A DNA stretch of 64,000 bases from CAVPDE01 sp963707125 (GCA_963707125.1 CAVPOU010000015.1:248001-312000), one strand, 5' to 3'. Shown: positions 34,955-44,494, counted from the stretch's first letter. Notes: generated by a model not told the origin, from the sequence alone. Program-made: numbers and translations.

Positions 34955-35812
34955 CTACTCTATTTCATGGTCCAAGTATTGAAACACGTCTTCCAGTTTG
35001 ATCACGCCGATCATTTTCTCAGCCCTGACCACGGGCATGCGTCTGAGGTTGTGAACAATCATTTGATTTGCAGCGTCCGTCAGATACGCGTTTGCCTGTG
35101 TGGTCAGGGGTTGAGGCCGCATGACGTTCTTCATGGTCTTCTGAGGGAGCGAATGGGGGTTCTGGATCAACCCTGCCCAGTCCAGGGGAATGTCGGCATC
35201 AACCTTCTGAGCCTCGTTCACAAGATCTCTCTTGGTCACGATGCCCAGGAGTCGATCTTCCCGATCCACGACGTAAACCTCCTCGATGGACTCCTCTCCT
35301 TCTTCCCGGCTCATGACCTCCAGAGCCTTGGGCAAGTCGTCCTCGGGGTGAAGCTTTGCGAAGGGATGGAGCGCTATTTCCCGGACCAGTTTTCTGGGCC
35401 AGAGCACCGGGTGGCGTTTGATTTCTTCCGCCTCGTGGGCTTCCTTGATCTTTTCCACCAGGTCTTCTATGTCACAGGGCTTCATGAGGTAGTCATAGGC
35501 GCCTTTGCGCATGGCCTGCGTTCCGGATTCCAGGGTGGCGTGTCCGGTGAGCATGATGACTTCCGTGTCAGGGGCCCACTTTTTGATCTCTCCGAGAGTG
35601 GCCACCCCGTCCAGGCCCGGCATTTTGACATCCAGCACCACCACGTCAAAGCCGCCCCCGTATTTGATGGCGTCCACCGCCTGATACCCGTCAAAGGCCG
35701 TGGTGACGTCGAATCCTCTCACCTTGAGGATTCTGGCCATGTTCGTCACAAACTGCTTCTCGTCATCCACCAGAAGGACTCGGATCTTTTGGTTCACGAC
35801 GGGTTCCCCCAT
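34955..35812 (-). CDS. Response regulator with CBS-pair output domain
   Basis: A 285-residue fusion. Residues 1-135 are a receiver: DDE (16-18), phospho-acceptor Asp in VVVLDVKMPGLDG, Thr in LTGHAT, Lys in LMKPCD. Residues about 145-285 form two CBS motifs (IEEVYVVDREDRLLGIVTKRDLV and NLRRMPVVRAEKMIGVIKLEDVF), which in general bind adenine nucleotides such as AMP or ATP. Phosphorylation and energy state could therefore be read together. It is first in an operon with the His-less kinase at 33252, so its phosphodonor may be another kinase. The small CBS protein at 44203 resembles the second motif. Confidence 0.9.
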   Translation of the reverse strand: MGEPVVNQKIRVLLVDDEKQFVTNMARILKVRGFDVTTAFDGYQAVDAIKYGGGFDVVVLDVKMPGLDGVATLGEIKKWAPDTEVIMLTGHATLESGTQAMRKGAYDYLMKPCDIEDLVEKIKEAHEAEEIKRHPVLWPRKLVREIALHPFAKLHPEDDLPKALEVMSREEGEESIEEVYVVDREDRLLGIVTKRDLVNEAQKVDADIPLDWAGLIQNPHSLPQKTMKNVMRPQPLTTQANAYLTDAANQMIVHNLRRMPVVRAEKMIGVIKLEDVFQYLDHEIE

Positions 35813-35832
35813 TTTACGAACAAACTCGCTTT

Positions 35833-36181
35833 GGTGGCACGGACAAGCTCTGCTTGTCCGTGGTGCATAGGGATCTATTCTGCTCGATGCGGTGGCACGG
35901 ACAAGCTCTGCTTGTCCGTGGTAGCGACGGCTCTATCCTTCTCGCTCACGGACAAACAAGTTTGTCCGTGCCACCCACCGTGCCACCAGCTCGTTTATTT
36001 GCTTGTATCCTGAACAAACTCATTTCTTCGGTGGCACGGACAAGCTCTGCTTGTCCGTGGTGCATAGGGATCTATTCTGCTCGATGCGGTGGCACGGACA
36101 AGTTCTACTTGTCCGTGGTAGCGACGGATCTATCCTTCTCGCTCACGGACAAACAAGTTTGTCCGTGCCACCCACCATGCC
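35833..36181. repeat. REP array 3, downstream flank of the RAYT gene
   Basis: Each block is a half unit (GGTGGCACGGACAAGC...GCTTGTCCGTGG), a linker GCATAGGGATCTATTCTGCT, then a full 85-bp unit (as at 35891-35975). The block is present twice, beginning at 35833 and 36030, so the period is 197 bases. In the full unit both inner hairpins have perfect 11-bp stems (35896-35920 and 35947-35970). The last unit overlaps the 3' end of the transposase frame. Confidence 0.9.
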
Positions 36182-36718
36182 ACCATCGGTTGCAATCTTA
36201 CCATCTCTTCTGTCCAGATACCACCCCGCACTTGACCAGGGCCATTCCTCAGGAGTTGCCGCAAGACCGTTTTTCACCGGATTGTTGTGAATATATTGTA
36301 TCTTTTCCAACAGCTCTTTTTCATCTCTTATGTTTCGATCGTAACCAGGGCCGGCCTGCCAGAAACGAAACACCTCTCTGCTCCCGCTTTTGACGGTCAA
36401 TTTCTTTAGCCACGCCGAATTTTCTTCTTCCAGAAAGCGCTTCGCCTTCCTGGCAACAGGTTGTTTGATGCCCTTCAAAAGTGCTGCGATATCGTAGGGG
36501 CCAATAAGCGGCTGAACAAGAAGATGAGCATGCTCCGGCATGATCACATAGGCGAGGAGGGCAAATTTGTGCTTTCCTCTCGCCTTCACAATGGCTTCAA
36601 TCAACCATTGTTTTGCTCTGTCGCTTTTGAAGAAAGGAAGTTGTTGGTAACACGAGAAGGTCAGAAAGTGGATGTGGCCGGGATCATTGAAGTGTCTTAT
36701 GGTCTTTCTTGGTGGCAC
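36143..36718 (-). CDS. REP-associated tyrosine transposase (RAYT, IS200/Y1 superfamily)
   Basis: About 191 residues with the Y1/HUH nuclease fold: HIHFLTFSCYQQLPFF (first strand), the metal-binding HUH motif in MPEHAHLLVQP and the catalytic Tyr in KIQYIHNNPVKNGL, followed by PEEWPWSSAGWY, a RAYT hallmark. RAYTs nick and join single-stranded REP DNA and are held to spread or maintain REPs. Arrays of one REP family flank it on both sides. The frame is open to 36823, but all residues before RKTIRHFNDPG are repeat translation; GTG 36718, itself inside a REP, is the likeliest start. The last residues (VGGTDKLVCP) are also REP-encoded, so both ends of the protein merge with the repeats. Confidence 0.9.
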   Translation of the reverse strand: MPPRKTIRHFNDPGHIHFLTFSCYQQLPFFKSDRAKQWLIEAIVKARGKHKFALLAYVIMPEHAHLLVQPLIGPYDIAALLKGIKQPVARKAKRFLEEENSAWLKKLTVKSGSREVFRFWQAGPGYDRNIRDEKELLEKIQYIHNNPVKNGLAATPEEWPWSSAGWYLDRRDGKIATDGGMVGGTDKLVCP

Positions 36719-37270
36719 GGACAAGTTCACTTGTCCGTGATATTTCCGGACTGGTTCTCTCTTCGGTGGCACGGACAAATTTATTTGTCCGTGGTCCTGT
36801 GAGCCTGAGTCTCCTCGTCCCATGGAGAATACCCCTCTTCGGTGGCACGGACAAGCTCTGCTTGTCCGTGGTGGCGCCGGCTCTATCCTTCTCGCTCACG
36901 GACAAATACGTTTGTCCGTGCCACCAACTCACTCGTCGCCAGTATCCGGAACAAGCTCATCTCTTCGGTGGCACGGACAAGTTTTACTTGTCCGTGGGGC
37001 ATAGGGATCTATTCTGCTCGATGCGGTGGCACGGACAAGCTCTGCTTGTCCGTGGTGGTGCCGGCTCTATCCTTCCCGCTCACGGACAAACAAGTTTGTC
37101 CGTGCCACCAACTCACTCTTCGCCAGTGTCCGGAACAAGCTCATTTCTCCGGTGGCACGGACAAGTTTTACTTGTCCGTGGTATCGCTGGCTCTATCCTT
37201 CTCGCTCACGGACAAACAAGTTTGTCCGTGCCACCAATTTTCCCATGCCACCAATTTTTCCGTGCCACCA
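36711..37270. repeat. REP array 4, upstream flank of the RAYT gene
   Basis: Half units at about 36711-36740 and 36765-36800, full units at about 36841-36925, 37025-37109 and 37152-37236, and a half unit at 36966-36997. Stem pairs vary together (CAAG/CTTG, CAAAT/ATTTG, CAAAC/GTTTG, CAAATACG/CGTTTG) while the outer GGTGGCACGG and CCGTGCCACC stay fixed. The trailing end at 37237-37270 has degenerate half sites. Confidence 0.88.
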
Positions 37271-37274
37271 TCCT

Positions 37275-38498
37275 CTACTTTGTTTGTGCCACTTCTTTCA
37301 AAAACGAAAGGCATATGAGGCTTCCGATGCCGACCACGCCCACCATGAGAAAGGCCCACTGGAGCCCCAGAGCCTGCCCAACGAATCCCATGGTGAGAGG
37401 ACCTGTCATCTCACCCAGCTCCTTGTAGGATCCGGCAATGCCGAGATTGAGCGCAAGGGCGTCCTCCTCGCTCACGTCTCCAATGAACGCCTCTCCAAGA
37501 GGGGCAACACACCCAATGCCTACGGCCATCAGACAGGCTGCTCCGATGTAGAAGGGGTTGGGAAGAAAGGGGATGAAGGAGATGCATACGGTACACAGCG
37601 CAAGGCCCAGGGTGATCACTTTCTTCCTCCCCAGGCTGTCGGAAAGCCTCCCTGCAAAGGGTTGCACAGCCAGGTAGACTGCTGCGTTGAGGGCAAGCAC
37701 AAACCCCGCCTGGAGTGGATCCAGCCCCTTGCTCGAAAGGAGGATAGGCAGGAAGCCGAAGAAAGCGGCCATGAAGATCATGTTGAAAAACATGATCAGA
37801 AAGATGGGCAGGGTCCGTCGATTTTTCACCGAGTCCACGAGATCCTTCAGGGCCGGGCTTTTCTTTGCTCTCTTAACCTGAGAGAGAGCCGTTTCCCCCT
37901 CCCCTTTATCCCCTCCCGCCGGGGGAGGGGAGGATAATTTTGATGCAGACTCAACAGGACGGATCACATAGGTCAGAATGATGACCGCTAGTCCAGCTGC
38001 GGCGCAAAGGCCGAAGATGGATTGGAATCCGTGGTAGTAGACGAAGAAGCCTCCGATGGTAGGAGCCAAGACATACCCGGCGTTCTTGAATGCCCCGTAG
38101 ATTCCGAGGACCGTGCCTTTCCTCTCCATGAAGTAGCGGATGAGGAGGGTCATGGACATGACGGAAAAGAAAGCAGCACCGGCTCCCTGGAGCAGGCGAA
38201 CCAGGATCAGCCATTGAGGAGGAATGATGAGGTAGAGCCCTGAGGCGAGGATGAAGAGGGCAAGCCCGATGCGAAGAACGGCCCACTCACCGATCTTCTT
38301 CGAGAGCAGGGCTCCGAAAGGCTTGATGAAGATCTCCGCAAGGTCATAAAGAGCGATGAGAAAACCGATGGCGATCAGCCCTGCCCCGGTCTCCTTGGAA
38401 TAAGACGGAAGGTTGGCAGCCACCACATAAGCGCCGAAGGAAGTCACAAAGCCGGTCAGGCTGAGGACGATTAGGAGCAGGTTCTCTCTTCCCTTCAC
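37275..38498 (-). CDS. MFS transporter with a repeat-derived segment in its central loop
   Basis: A 407-residue major facilitator protein starting at GTG 38498, with AGGAGG six bases upstream. Twelve hydrophobic helices; the MFS motif after TM2 is seen as FGALLSKKIGEWAVLRIG and its counterpart in the second half as FAGRLSDSLGRKKVITLG. It looks like the drug-efflux (TetA/Bcr-like) type; substrate unknown. In the cytoplasmic loop between TM6 and TM7 the residues SSPPPAGGDKGEGETA (about 189-203) are the in-frame translation of part of the R2 repeat. The C terminus runs to within a few bases of REP array 4. Confidence 0.85.
   Translation of the reverse strand: MKGRENLLLIVLSLTGFVTSFGAYVVAANLPSYSKETGAGLIAIGFLIALYDLAEIFIKPFGALLSKKIGEWAVLRIGLALFILASGLYLIIPPQWLILVRLLQGAGAAFFSVMSMTLLIRYFMERKGTVLGIYGAFKNAGYVLAPTIGGFFVYYHGFQSIFGLCAAAGLAVIILTYVIRPVESASKLSSPPPAGGDKGEGETALSQVKRAKKSPALKDLVDSVKNRRTLPIFLIMFFNMIFMAAFFGFLPILLSSKGLDPLQAGFVLALNAAVYLAVQPFAGRLSDSLGRKKVITLGLALCTVCISFIPFLPNPFYIGAACLMAVGIGCVAPLGEAFIGDVSEEDALALNLGIAGSYKELGEMTGPLTMGFVGQALGLQWAFLMVGVVGIGSLICLSFLKEVAQTK
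37895..37932. repeat. R2 repeat fragment inside the MFS gene
   Basis: CCCCTCCCCTTTATCCCCTC followed by CCGCCGGGGGAGGGGA matches the half element at 43725-43750, base for base over most of its length, and is translated in frame as a Pro/Gly-rich stretch in the TM6-TM7 loop. Confidence 0.75.
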
Positions 38499-38561
38499 GG
38501 ATGCCTCCTCGCGCTGGCCTGCGCCTGTTCGATGCGTTCGTCAAGTCCTGATGAAGGGCCA

Positions 38562-38603
38562 CAAAAACACAGATAGGGTGCCCTTGAAAAGGACACCCTA
38601 TCT
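38562..38603 (-). terminator. Intrinsic terminator of the P-type ATPase gene
   Basis: AGATAGGGTG (38571-38580) pairs perfectly with CACCCTATCT (38594-38603); on the minus strand the stem is followed by GTGTTTTTG. It begins 21 bases after the stop at 38624. Confidence 0.7.
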
Positions 38604-38623
38604 TTCTTCCATCTTCACCTTTA

Positions 38624-41447
38624 CTAAATGACCGGCGCCGGATGCTTCGCGGTCTTTCGCAAATAGATCTTGACCAGCTCAGCAGCGACAGGGGCCATGA
38701 GCATAAAAGGAATCATCTCGACCCAGTCCGTCAGACCAAGGAAGCTGGTCCCGAAGAACGGCCTCAGGAAAGGGATATAGACTGTAATGAGGACCAGAAT
38801 CATCGAGGTTAGAACAGCCCAGTTCATCCAGCGGTTGCTGAACACCCCAACCGAAAAGATGCTGTAGTGTTCAGATCGTGCCGTGTAGGCCCTCAGAAGC
38901 TCTGAAGTACAAAGAGTGACAAAAGCCATGGTCTGCGCTGTGGCCAAGCTTTCCGGGTAGCGAGCCAGCCCAATAGAAAAAACCAGCAGCATGGCTATGG
39001 TATCTACGATCGGAATCGTTACAAGTCCTGCAGCCATCTCCCGGTTGATCACCGGTTCCTTGGTAGGTCTGGGCGGCCGTTTCATGATGTCCGGTTCGCC
39101 CTTTTCCAGGCCCAGGGCCAATGCCGGCGCACCGTCAGTCACCAGGTTCAGCCACAGAAGCATGATCGGCCTGAAAGGAATAGGCATCCCAAAGAGCATG
39201 GAAAAGAACACGATCAGGATCTCGCCCACGTTGCAGACGAGGAGGAAATAAACGAACTTCCGGATGTTCGAGTAGATAACCCGGCCTTCCTCCACGGCTG
39301 AAACAATGCTTGCATAGTTATCGTCCGTGAGCACCATGTCCGCCGTCTCTTTGGTCACATCCGTGCCTGTGATTCCCATGGCCACTCCGATGTTCGCCCT
39401 CTTGAGCGCCGGGGCATCGTTCACACCGTCACCGGTCATGGCCACCACATGGCCTTTTGCCTTGAAGGCATCGACGATCTTGGTCTTGTGTTGAGGAGAG
39501 ACACGGCAACAGACTTCCACATCCTCAATCACCTCGGTGAGTTCCTCCTGGCTCATGGCATCGAGTTCCGCTCCGGTGAACACTTTGCCATGAACAGTCA
39601 AAAGACCAATCTGCTTGGCCACCGCCTCAGCCGTGTCCTTGTAGTCCCCTGTGACCATGACGCTTTTGAGCCCCGCACCCTGGGCGATTTTGATAGCGTC
39701 CTTGACCTCCTGTCGCGGCGGATCGATCATTCCCATGAGCCCGACAAAGGTCAGTTTCTGCTCCACAACATCCGAATTACAGGCTTCAGGAACGGCGTCC
39801 ATAGGCCTGAAAGCAACGCTCAGGACCCTGAGGGCATGCCTTGCCAGGTCCCGGTTGACTTCCAGCACCATTTGTTTCTTCTTCTCGTCAATGGGGACGA
39901 TTTTCCCGTCCTCAACAATGTGTTCGCAGAGATTGAGCACCATGTCCGGTGCGCCCTTGACAAAGGCCACAACCGGAGGGCTGTCCACCCCGGCAATCAA
40001 TTTCAGAAAGTCTTTTTCTTTGGGCTTGTGAAGGGTGGCCATCCGCTTCCTGTCTGAATCAAACGGGATCTCCGAAACCCTGGGAATCAATGCTTCAAGC
40101 TTTCCCCGCCAGAGCCCGCCTTTTGCAGCCGCAACGACCATGGCCCCTTCCGTGGGGTCCCCGATCATGCGCCAGGCTTTCTCCCCTTTTTCAGCTTCGC
40201 CCTCCTCCAGTTTCGCGTCATTGCAGAGCACCGCTCCATGGAGCAGAAGCGAGGCTCCCAGATCTTTGAGGGGATCGAAGGGCTGGTCGTTGAGGGAGAA
40301 CTGCCCCACAGGGCTGTAGCCTTCTCCTGAAACCTTGAAGCGCTTGCCGCCGGCCCAGCCCTGAACCACAGTCATCTCATTCTGTGTCAGAGTCCCTGTT
40401 TTATCCGAGCAGATCACGGTCGCACACCCGAGGGTTTCCACTGCGGGAAGCTTCCGGATCAGGGCGTGGCGCCGGATCATCCTCTGCATGCCCAGGGCAA
40501 GGCAGATCGTAACCACGGCAGGCAGGCCTTCAGGAACCGCTGCGATGGCAAGGCTTACGGCCGTCATGAAAAGATTAACAATGTCCACTTTTTCAGCCGT
40601 CAGATAAGCGAGAAAACCATCCCGGAAGATCACTCCCATGTGAGTGTCCCGGATAAGGCCCCATACAAAAATGATCCCGCAAACAGCAAGACACCCGATG
40701 CCGAGCATCTTCGCCAGTTGATCGAGCTTGTTCTGGAGAGGGGTCGGCTCCGCTTCGTAGGACTGGAGCATGTCGGCGATCATCCCGATTTGGGTGTGCA
40801 TTCCCGTCCCGGTCACAATTCCTTTGCCGCGGCCATAAGTCACAAGGGTGCTCATGAAGGCGGAGTTTTTTCTGTCCCCAAGAGGGATCTCCTTGTCCAG
40901 CACAACAGCGGCCACCTTTTCCACAGGCACAGATTCCCCTGTCAGGGAGGCTTCCTCGACTTTCAGGTTGTAACCCTCAACCAGCCGCATGTCCGCAGGC
41001 ACGTAATTGCCCGCCTCGATGAGGACGATGTCGCCGGGCACGAGTTCCCTGGAAGCAATGGTCTGCTGGTGCCCGTCGCGGATGACCTGGGCATTCGGGG
41101 CTGCCATCTTCTTGAGAGCGGCCAAGGGCCTGCTCAGCCTTTGACTCCTGAATTACCCCTACGACTGCATTGATGACCACGATGGTCATGATGGCAATGG
41201 CGTCCACATATTCGCCCAGGAGCAGCGACACCACCGCGGCGATGATCAGAATGATGATCAGGAAATTGTTGAATTGATCGAGCAGCATCTTCAGAAAACC
41301 GGGTCTAGGTTTCTCTGTCAGCTCGTTATACCCGTGTTCCTTGGTCCTCTTCTCGACCTCTTTGCTGCTCAGCCCGTTTTCAATGTGAGTCCCAAGACGA
41401 TTTGCCGTTTCATCATGGGCTATGCAATGGTAAACTTCGTCAGCCAT
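38624..41447 (-). CDS. Ca2+-transporting-type P-type ATPase (P2 class), one +1 frameshift
   Basis: Two frames join into one 940-residue cation ATPase if one base is removed from the AA pair at 41124-41125: ESKAEQALAALKKMAAPNAQ then reads through. Features: N-terminal actuator segment (TGES in EEASLTGESVPVEKV), phosphorylation site CSDKTGTLTQNEMTVV, KGAPDMVL in the nucleotide domain, MTGDGVNDAPALKRANIGVAMG at the hinge, and ten transmembrane helices. The TM4 sequence AAVPEGLPAVVT is that of SERCA/PMR1-like calcium pumps. As sequenced the N-terminal piece (156 residues) and the rest (ATG 41125, 833 residues) are separate. ATG 41447 begins MADEVYHCIAHDET. Confidence 0.9.
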
Positions 41448-41514
41448 AACAATTCCCCTTCCTGTGGTTTCATGCTGCTACAGGTATTAATCCTCTCGAA
41501 ATAATATCGATGGT

Positions 41515-41577
41515 TCGCTCCCCCTCACCCTGCCCTCTCCCCCAAGCGTGGGGGAGAGGGTTGGGGTGAGGGGGCGT
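41515..41577. repeat. R2-like GC-rich palindrome
   Basis: CCCTCACCCTGCCCTCTCCC and GGGAGAGGGTTGGGGTGAGGG form a long imperfect dyad in the gap upstream of the ATPase gene. A sister copy is at 60688-60745. Confidence 0.6.
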
Positions 41578-41628
41578 ATGCTTGTCAAGAAAACTGCAGG
41601 ACCGTTTATAACAGGTTGTTATTTCTTT

Positions 41629-42165
41629 TCACGACAGCAGAAAGACAACAACGCAGAATGTCAGGGCAACAAGCCAAATGGTGTGACTAACCATTCCCTT
41701 TTGAACAGGATGGAAATGGGCATCCGGTCTTTTGTGGCCATTGGCGCACACATACTGGGCCACCTTTTGTCCGGTCTTCTTTTGTTCCACCTTTCTTCGT
41801 TCCACCCGGGCGCCGCAGGGCTTTCCTTCCTCATCCGCCTTGTTGCAGGTCAGGCGGCCGCCCACGAGAAGACTCACGATGTTGTAAATCCAGTTCCAGC
41901 TCACCGAAATGATGAGAAAGGAAAGAAAGAAGACCAGGGAATGGGTTTTTGTCACCCCCATGCCCGCGAGAGAGTCGCCGATCCGCGCCGGATTGAGAGG
42001 CCCTTCCACAGACCCGAAAAGCCCGAGATAGTAGAGGGGAAAGCAGAGGATCATCACCAGCGTGGACAAAGACATTCGAACAAGACGCTTGTGGACAAAG
42101 CTCAAGCCATTCCACCATCTCCAGAACGGGTTTCCCTGGCCATAGTTTTCCATGGTTGTCATCAT
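41629..42165 (-). CDS. Membrane protein with Cys motif, TauE-linked, unknown function
   Basis: A 178-residue protein with three hydrophobic segments (about 34-52, 75-100 and 158-177). Between the last two lies a soluble segment with LTCNKADEEGKPCGARVERR and VCANGHKRPDAHFHPVQKG, a Cys/His arrangement that could bind a metal as a zinc ribbon. No known family. It lies 54 bases after the TauE gene ending at 42220, on the same strand, so it is probably co-transcribed and may work with that carrier. Confidence 0.7.
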   Translation of the reverse strand: MMTTMENYGQGNPFWRWWNGLSFVHKRLVRMSLSTLVMILCFPLYYLGLFGSVEGPLNPARIGDSLAGMGVTKTHSLVFFLSFLIISVSWNWIYNIVSLLVGGRLTCNKADEEGKPCGARVERRKVEQKKTGQKVAQYVCANGHKRPDAHFHPVQKGMVSHTIWLVALTFCVVVFLLS

Positions 42166-42219
42166 AACAACTGCGTCACTCCAGTCAAATTGTTTTTAAG
42201 GGGGTGTGGGCCCTGGCCG

Positions 42220-43304
42220 TCACAGGGCCCACAGAAGAGATGAAGTCGAGCAAAGAACGGCTAGCCGGCAAGTCGCTTCTGCAATATCCGGCCACATCTT
42301 GTACGCTGAGTAGGCGGCCAGGATGCAGCAGTAAATCGGAACCGCCCACTTCCAGAAGACCTCGGGAATAATCCGGGTTGTGTAAGGCGCTCCCACCGCA
42401 GCCACGACCGTTCCGATCACAAAGCTCGGGAGCAGCATGTAGTCCACGATAACGCCCACGCTCACCAGCGCAAACCACGTGACCACAGCGGCAAGGCAGG
42501 TCATGCCTTCAGCAAAGGAGGTGACGGCCACCATGCTTTTCACAGGGACACCGGAAATAAGCCCGCCCACGGTGATCACAGGTCCGTAACCGCCGCCTCC
42601 GACCCCCTTGTTAAAGCCTCCCACAAAGGCAAAGATCCACATCAGATTCGGTCTGTACTTGGCGTATTTGATGGCGGTCATGATCGAGCAGGCACCCATC
42701 ACGACCAGGAGAACGGTCACGTAGAGTTTGATCCAGAACTTGTGGAGCTGGAAATAGTTGTAAACCGCGGTGATGGAGATCATGGTCGCAATCATGCCTG
42801 TGATGGAGATCAGCAGGTCAGCTTGGTGGTTTCATTCATGGGCCTCAATTTCCATTCCACGTTTTCGAATTCCCCGTGGATCAGACCCGACACAAGCCCT
42901 GTCACCATCTCCGTGATCATGACGAGGGGAACCACCTGCTTCGGGTCAAAGCCCGCAGTGAGCAGGAGAGGCGTGAGAGCCGTTCCATACCCCATTCCGC
43001 CGGCCGAATCCATGTACTCAAATACGGCGCAGAGAAGAACCACCCACCAGACAATGGTCCAGTTGTCTGTCCCTACCAATCCCTTTTCTATTGAAAACGC
43101 TGAAGGGATTCTCTGGGTCCATTCAAAGGGGTTCCCGGCCAGCCATATGGCGGCAAAGAAAAGGACAACGTATAGCACCGCATACTTGATCAGGGTTCTC
43201 CACTTTTCGCCGCTGATGATTGCCCTGTCGCCCATGGTGGGCTTTTCTTTTTCTACTTCCCTGGCAATTTCCCATCCCATCTTCTTCTCAGTTTTCTGTT
43301 CCAT
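42220..43304 (-). CDS. TauE/SafE-family anion permease, one -1 frameshift
   Basis: Two adjoining frames give one permease of about 361 residues if one base is restored near 42822 (reading ETTKADLLISITGMIATM). First half: about residues 38-145 with YMDSAGGMGYGTALTPLLLTAGF and MITEMVTGLVSGLIHGEF; second half: FVGGFNKGVGGGGYGPVITVGG and MVAVTSFAEGMTCLAAVVTW, the TauE repeats. The internal loop and the substrate are not defined. Together with the gene at 41629 it forms the second TauE cluster. A perfect ten-bp GTGGGCCCTG stem at 42206-42232 overlaps its stop but lacks a T run. Confidence 0.85.
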
Positions 43305-43600
43305 TCAACACCTCCTTGAACGCAAGTCTAACAATTTTATCTGAACTCCTGAGTTCCAAACTGCACACTCTTGCCGACTTTGCGGTTTTTCGAAAAGTTC
43401 TCGTAATTAAAGCATTCAAGATATATGCCAGCTTTGCGCCTATAACAGGCCGGTCCTCCAAGTCTATTGAAATGCTCAAGAATCCGCAATGAAAGGCTCG
43501 AACCCCATCAAAATCCATACCCTGAATAGGGCTGGCCGGAAGGGATTTGTAAACATCAAGATTACAGCAATGACCTTTGGGGATGGACAGATGCGGACGG

Positions 43601-43787
43601 GCAAATCCCCCTTCAGAGTTTGTCCGACAGCATCAGAGATCCCTCCCCCTCGATGGGGGAGGGCGAGGGTGGGGGTGGAGGAGGTGCAATATATTCTTCA
43701 GCTTCATGGTTTCCCCCTCCCCTTTATCCCCTCCCACCAGGGGAGGGGAAATGAATTGTTGGACAGGCTCACAGAGGGGATTTTCAG
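43601..43787. repeat. R2 palindromic element, inverted copy
   Basis: Bounded by AAATCCCCCTTCAGAGTTTG with TCCGACA on the left and GTTGGACAGGCTCACAGAGG with GGATTT on the right, the element reads like the copy at 8998 in the opposite direction (GGAGGTGCAATATATTC in the middle). The stretch between the TauE gene and this copy, and that between it and 44060, shows no gene or further recognised signal. Confidence 0.75.
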
Positions 43788-44060
43788 CGCATGCATTCGG
43801 GAAGCATTCCACAGATGCAGCCTTTCTGTGCAGATGATTCAAAGCCCAGGGTCGAAACCCGCTGGGTTACAGAGACTGTCATCAGGGATGAGACGAATCG
43901 GGGATTTCAGAGTGGACTTTGACTCTGCTCGATTCCGCCCTAGAGCACAGCACACAGGCACTATAGCCTATGGATCGCGGAGTCTGTTTCCGGTGCACCG
44001 GAAGGTGGCACCTCTTTTGCAATGCTCACTTGCAAGAAGACGGTCCCGAAAAACAATCAA

Positions 44061-44132
44061 GCCGTCACTCCCGCGGAGGCGGGAGTCCAGATAAACAGTA
44101 ACAAGCTGGATTCCCGCTTCCGCGGGAATGAC
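44061..44132. repeat. Interspersed palindromic repeat (family R3)
   Basis: GTCACTCCCGCGGAGGCGGG and ATTCCCGCTTCCGCGGGAAT face each other, as in the copy at 19991, with compensating changes in both stems. Confidence 0.75.
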
Positions 44133-44202
44133 ACCAATAAACCTGAACCGTTCTCTTTCAAAAATTTCGGGAAGTTAACCTCTAACAGGTCTTACTCGGA
44201 TC

Positions 44203-44439
44203 ATGAGGCGAAGAAAGGTTGACGAAATCCTGTTGCCCTACGAAGACGGGATGCCCCTCGATCCCTCCGTGAAGATCGGGGACAGGATTATTACTGCCAT
44301 AGAGCTGATGGTCGGAAACAACCTGAAGCAGATTGCCGTGGTGAGAAATCAGAGGCCTGTGGGGATGGTTCGGCTCGAAGACGCCTTTAAGAAGATCGGC
44401 CTGACCATGACCGAAGAACAGGCAAGAGGGTCACAGTAG
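44203..44439 (+). CDS. Small single-CBS-motif protein
   Basis: A 78-residue protein: MRRRKVDEILLPYEDGMPLD leads into one CBS motif (KIGDRIITAIELMVGNNLKQ, then RPVGMVRLEDAFKKIG). CBS motifs work in pairs, so this would need to dimerise. It resembles the second CBS motif of the receiver-CBS protein at 34955. The RBS is weak, but a good terminator follows 56 bases after the stop, supporting expression as a single gene. Confidence 0.65.
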   Translation: MRRRKVDEILLPYEDGMPLDPSVKIGDRIITAIELMVGNNLKQIAVVRNQRPVGMVRLEDAFKKIGLTMTEEQARGSQ

Positions 44440-44494
44440 CTCAACCGCTTTGTTGCTCATCCCGCATCCAATACGGATGCGTCTTCCTCCAAAC

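Noticed and set aside
35833..37270. CRISPR-like regular repeats
   Set aside because: The repeats are palindromic REP composites with irregular spacing and partly conserved linkers, spacers are not unique or of equal length, and no cas gene is present.
35833..37270. Sigma-54 promoters inside the REPs (TGGCACGG looks like a -24 box)
   Set aside because: The required GC ten bases after the GG is missing in the units checked; the match is only to the -24 part.
43846..43872. tRNA T-arm-like hairpin (GGGTCGAAACCC)
   Set aside because: No acceptor stem, D arm or anticodon arm can be placed around it; it is probably a chance hairpin.
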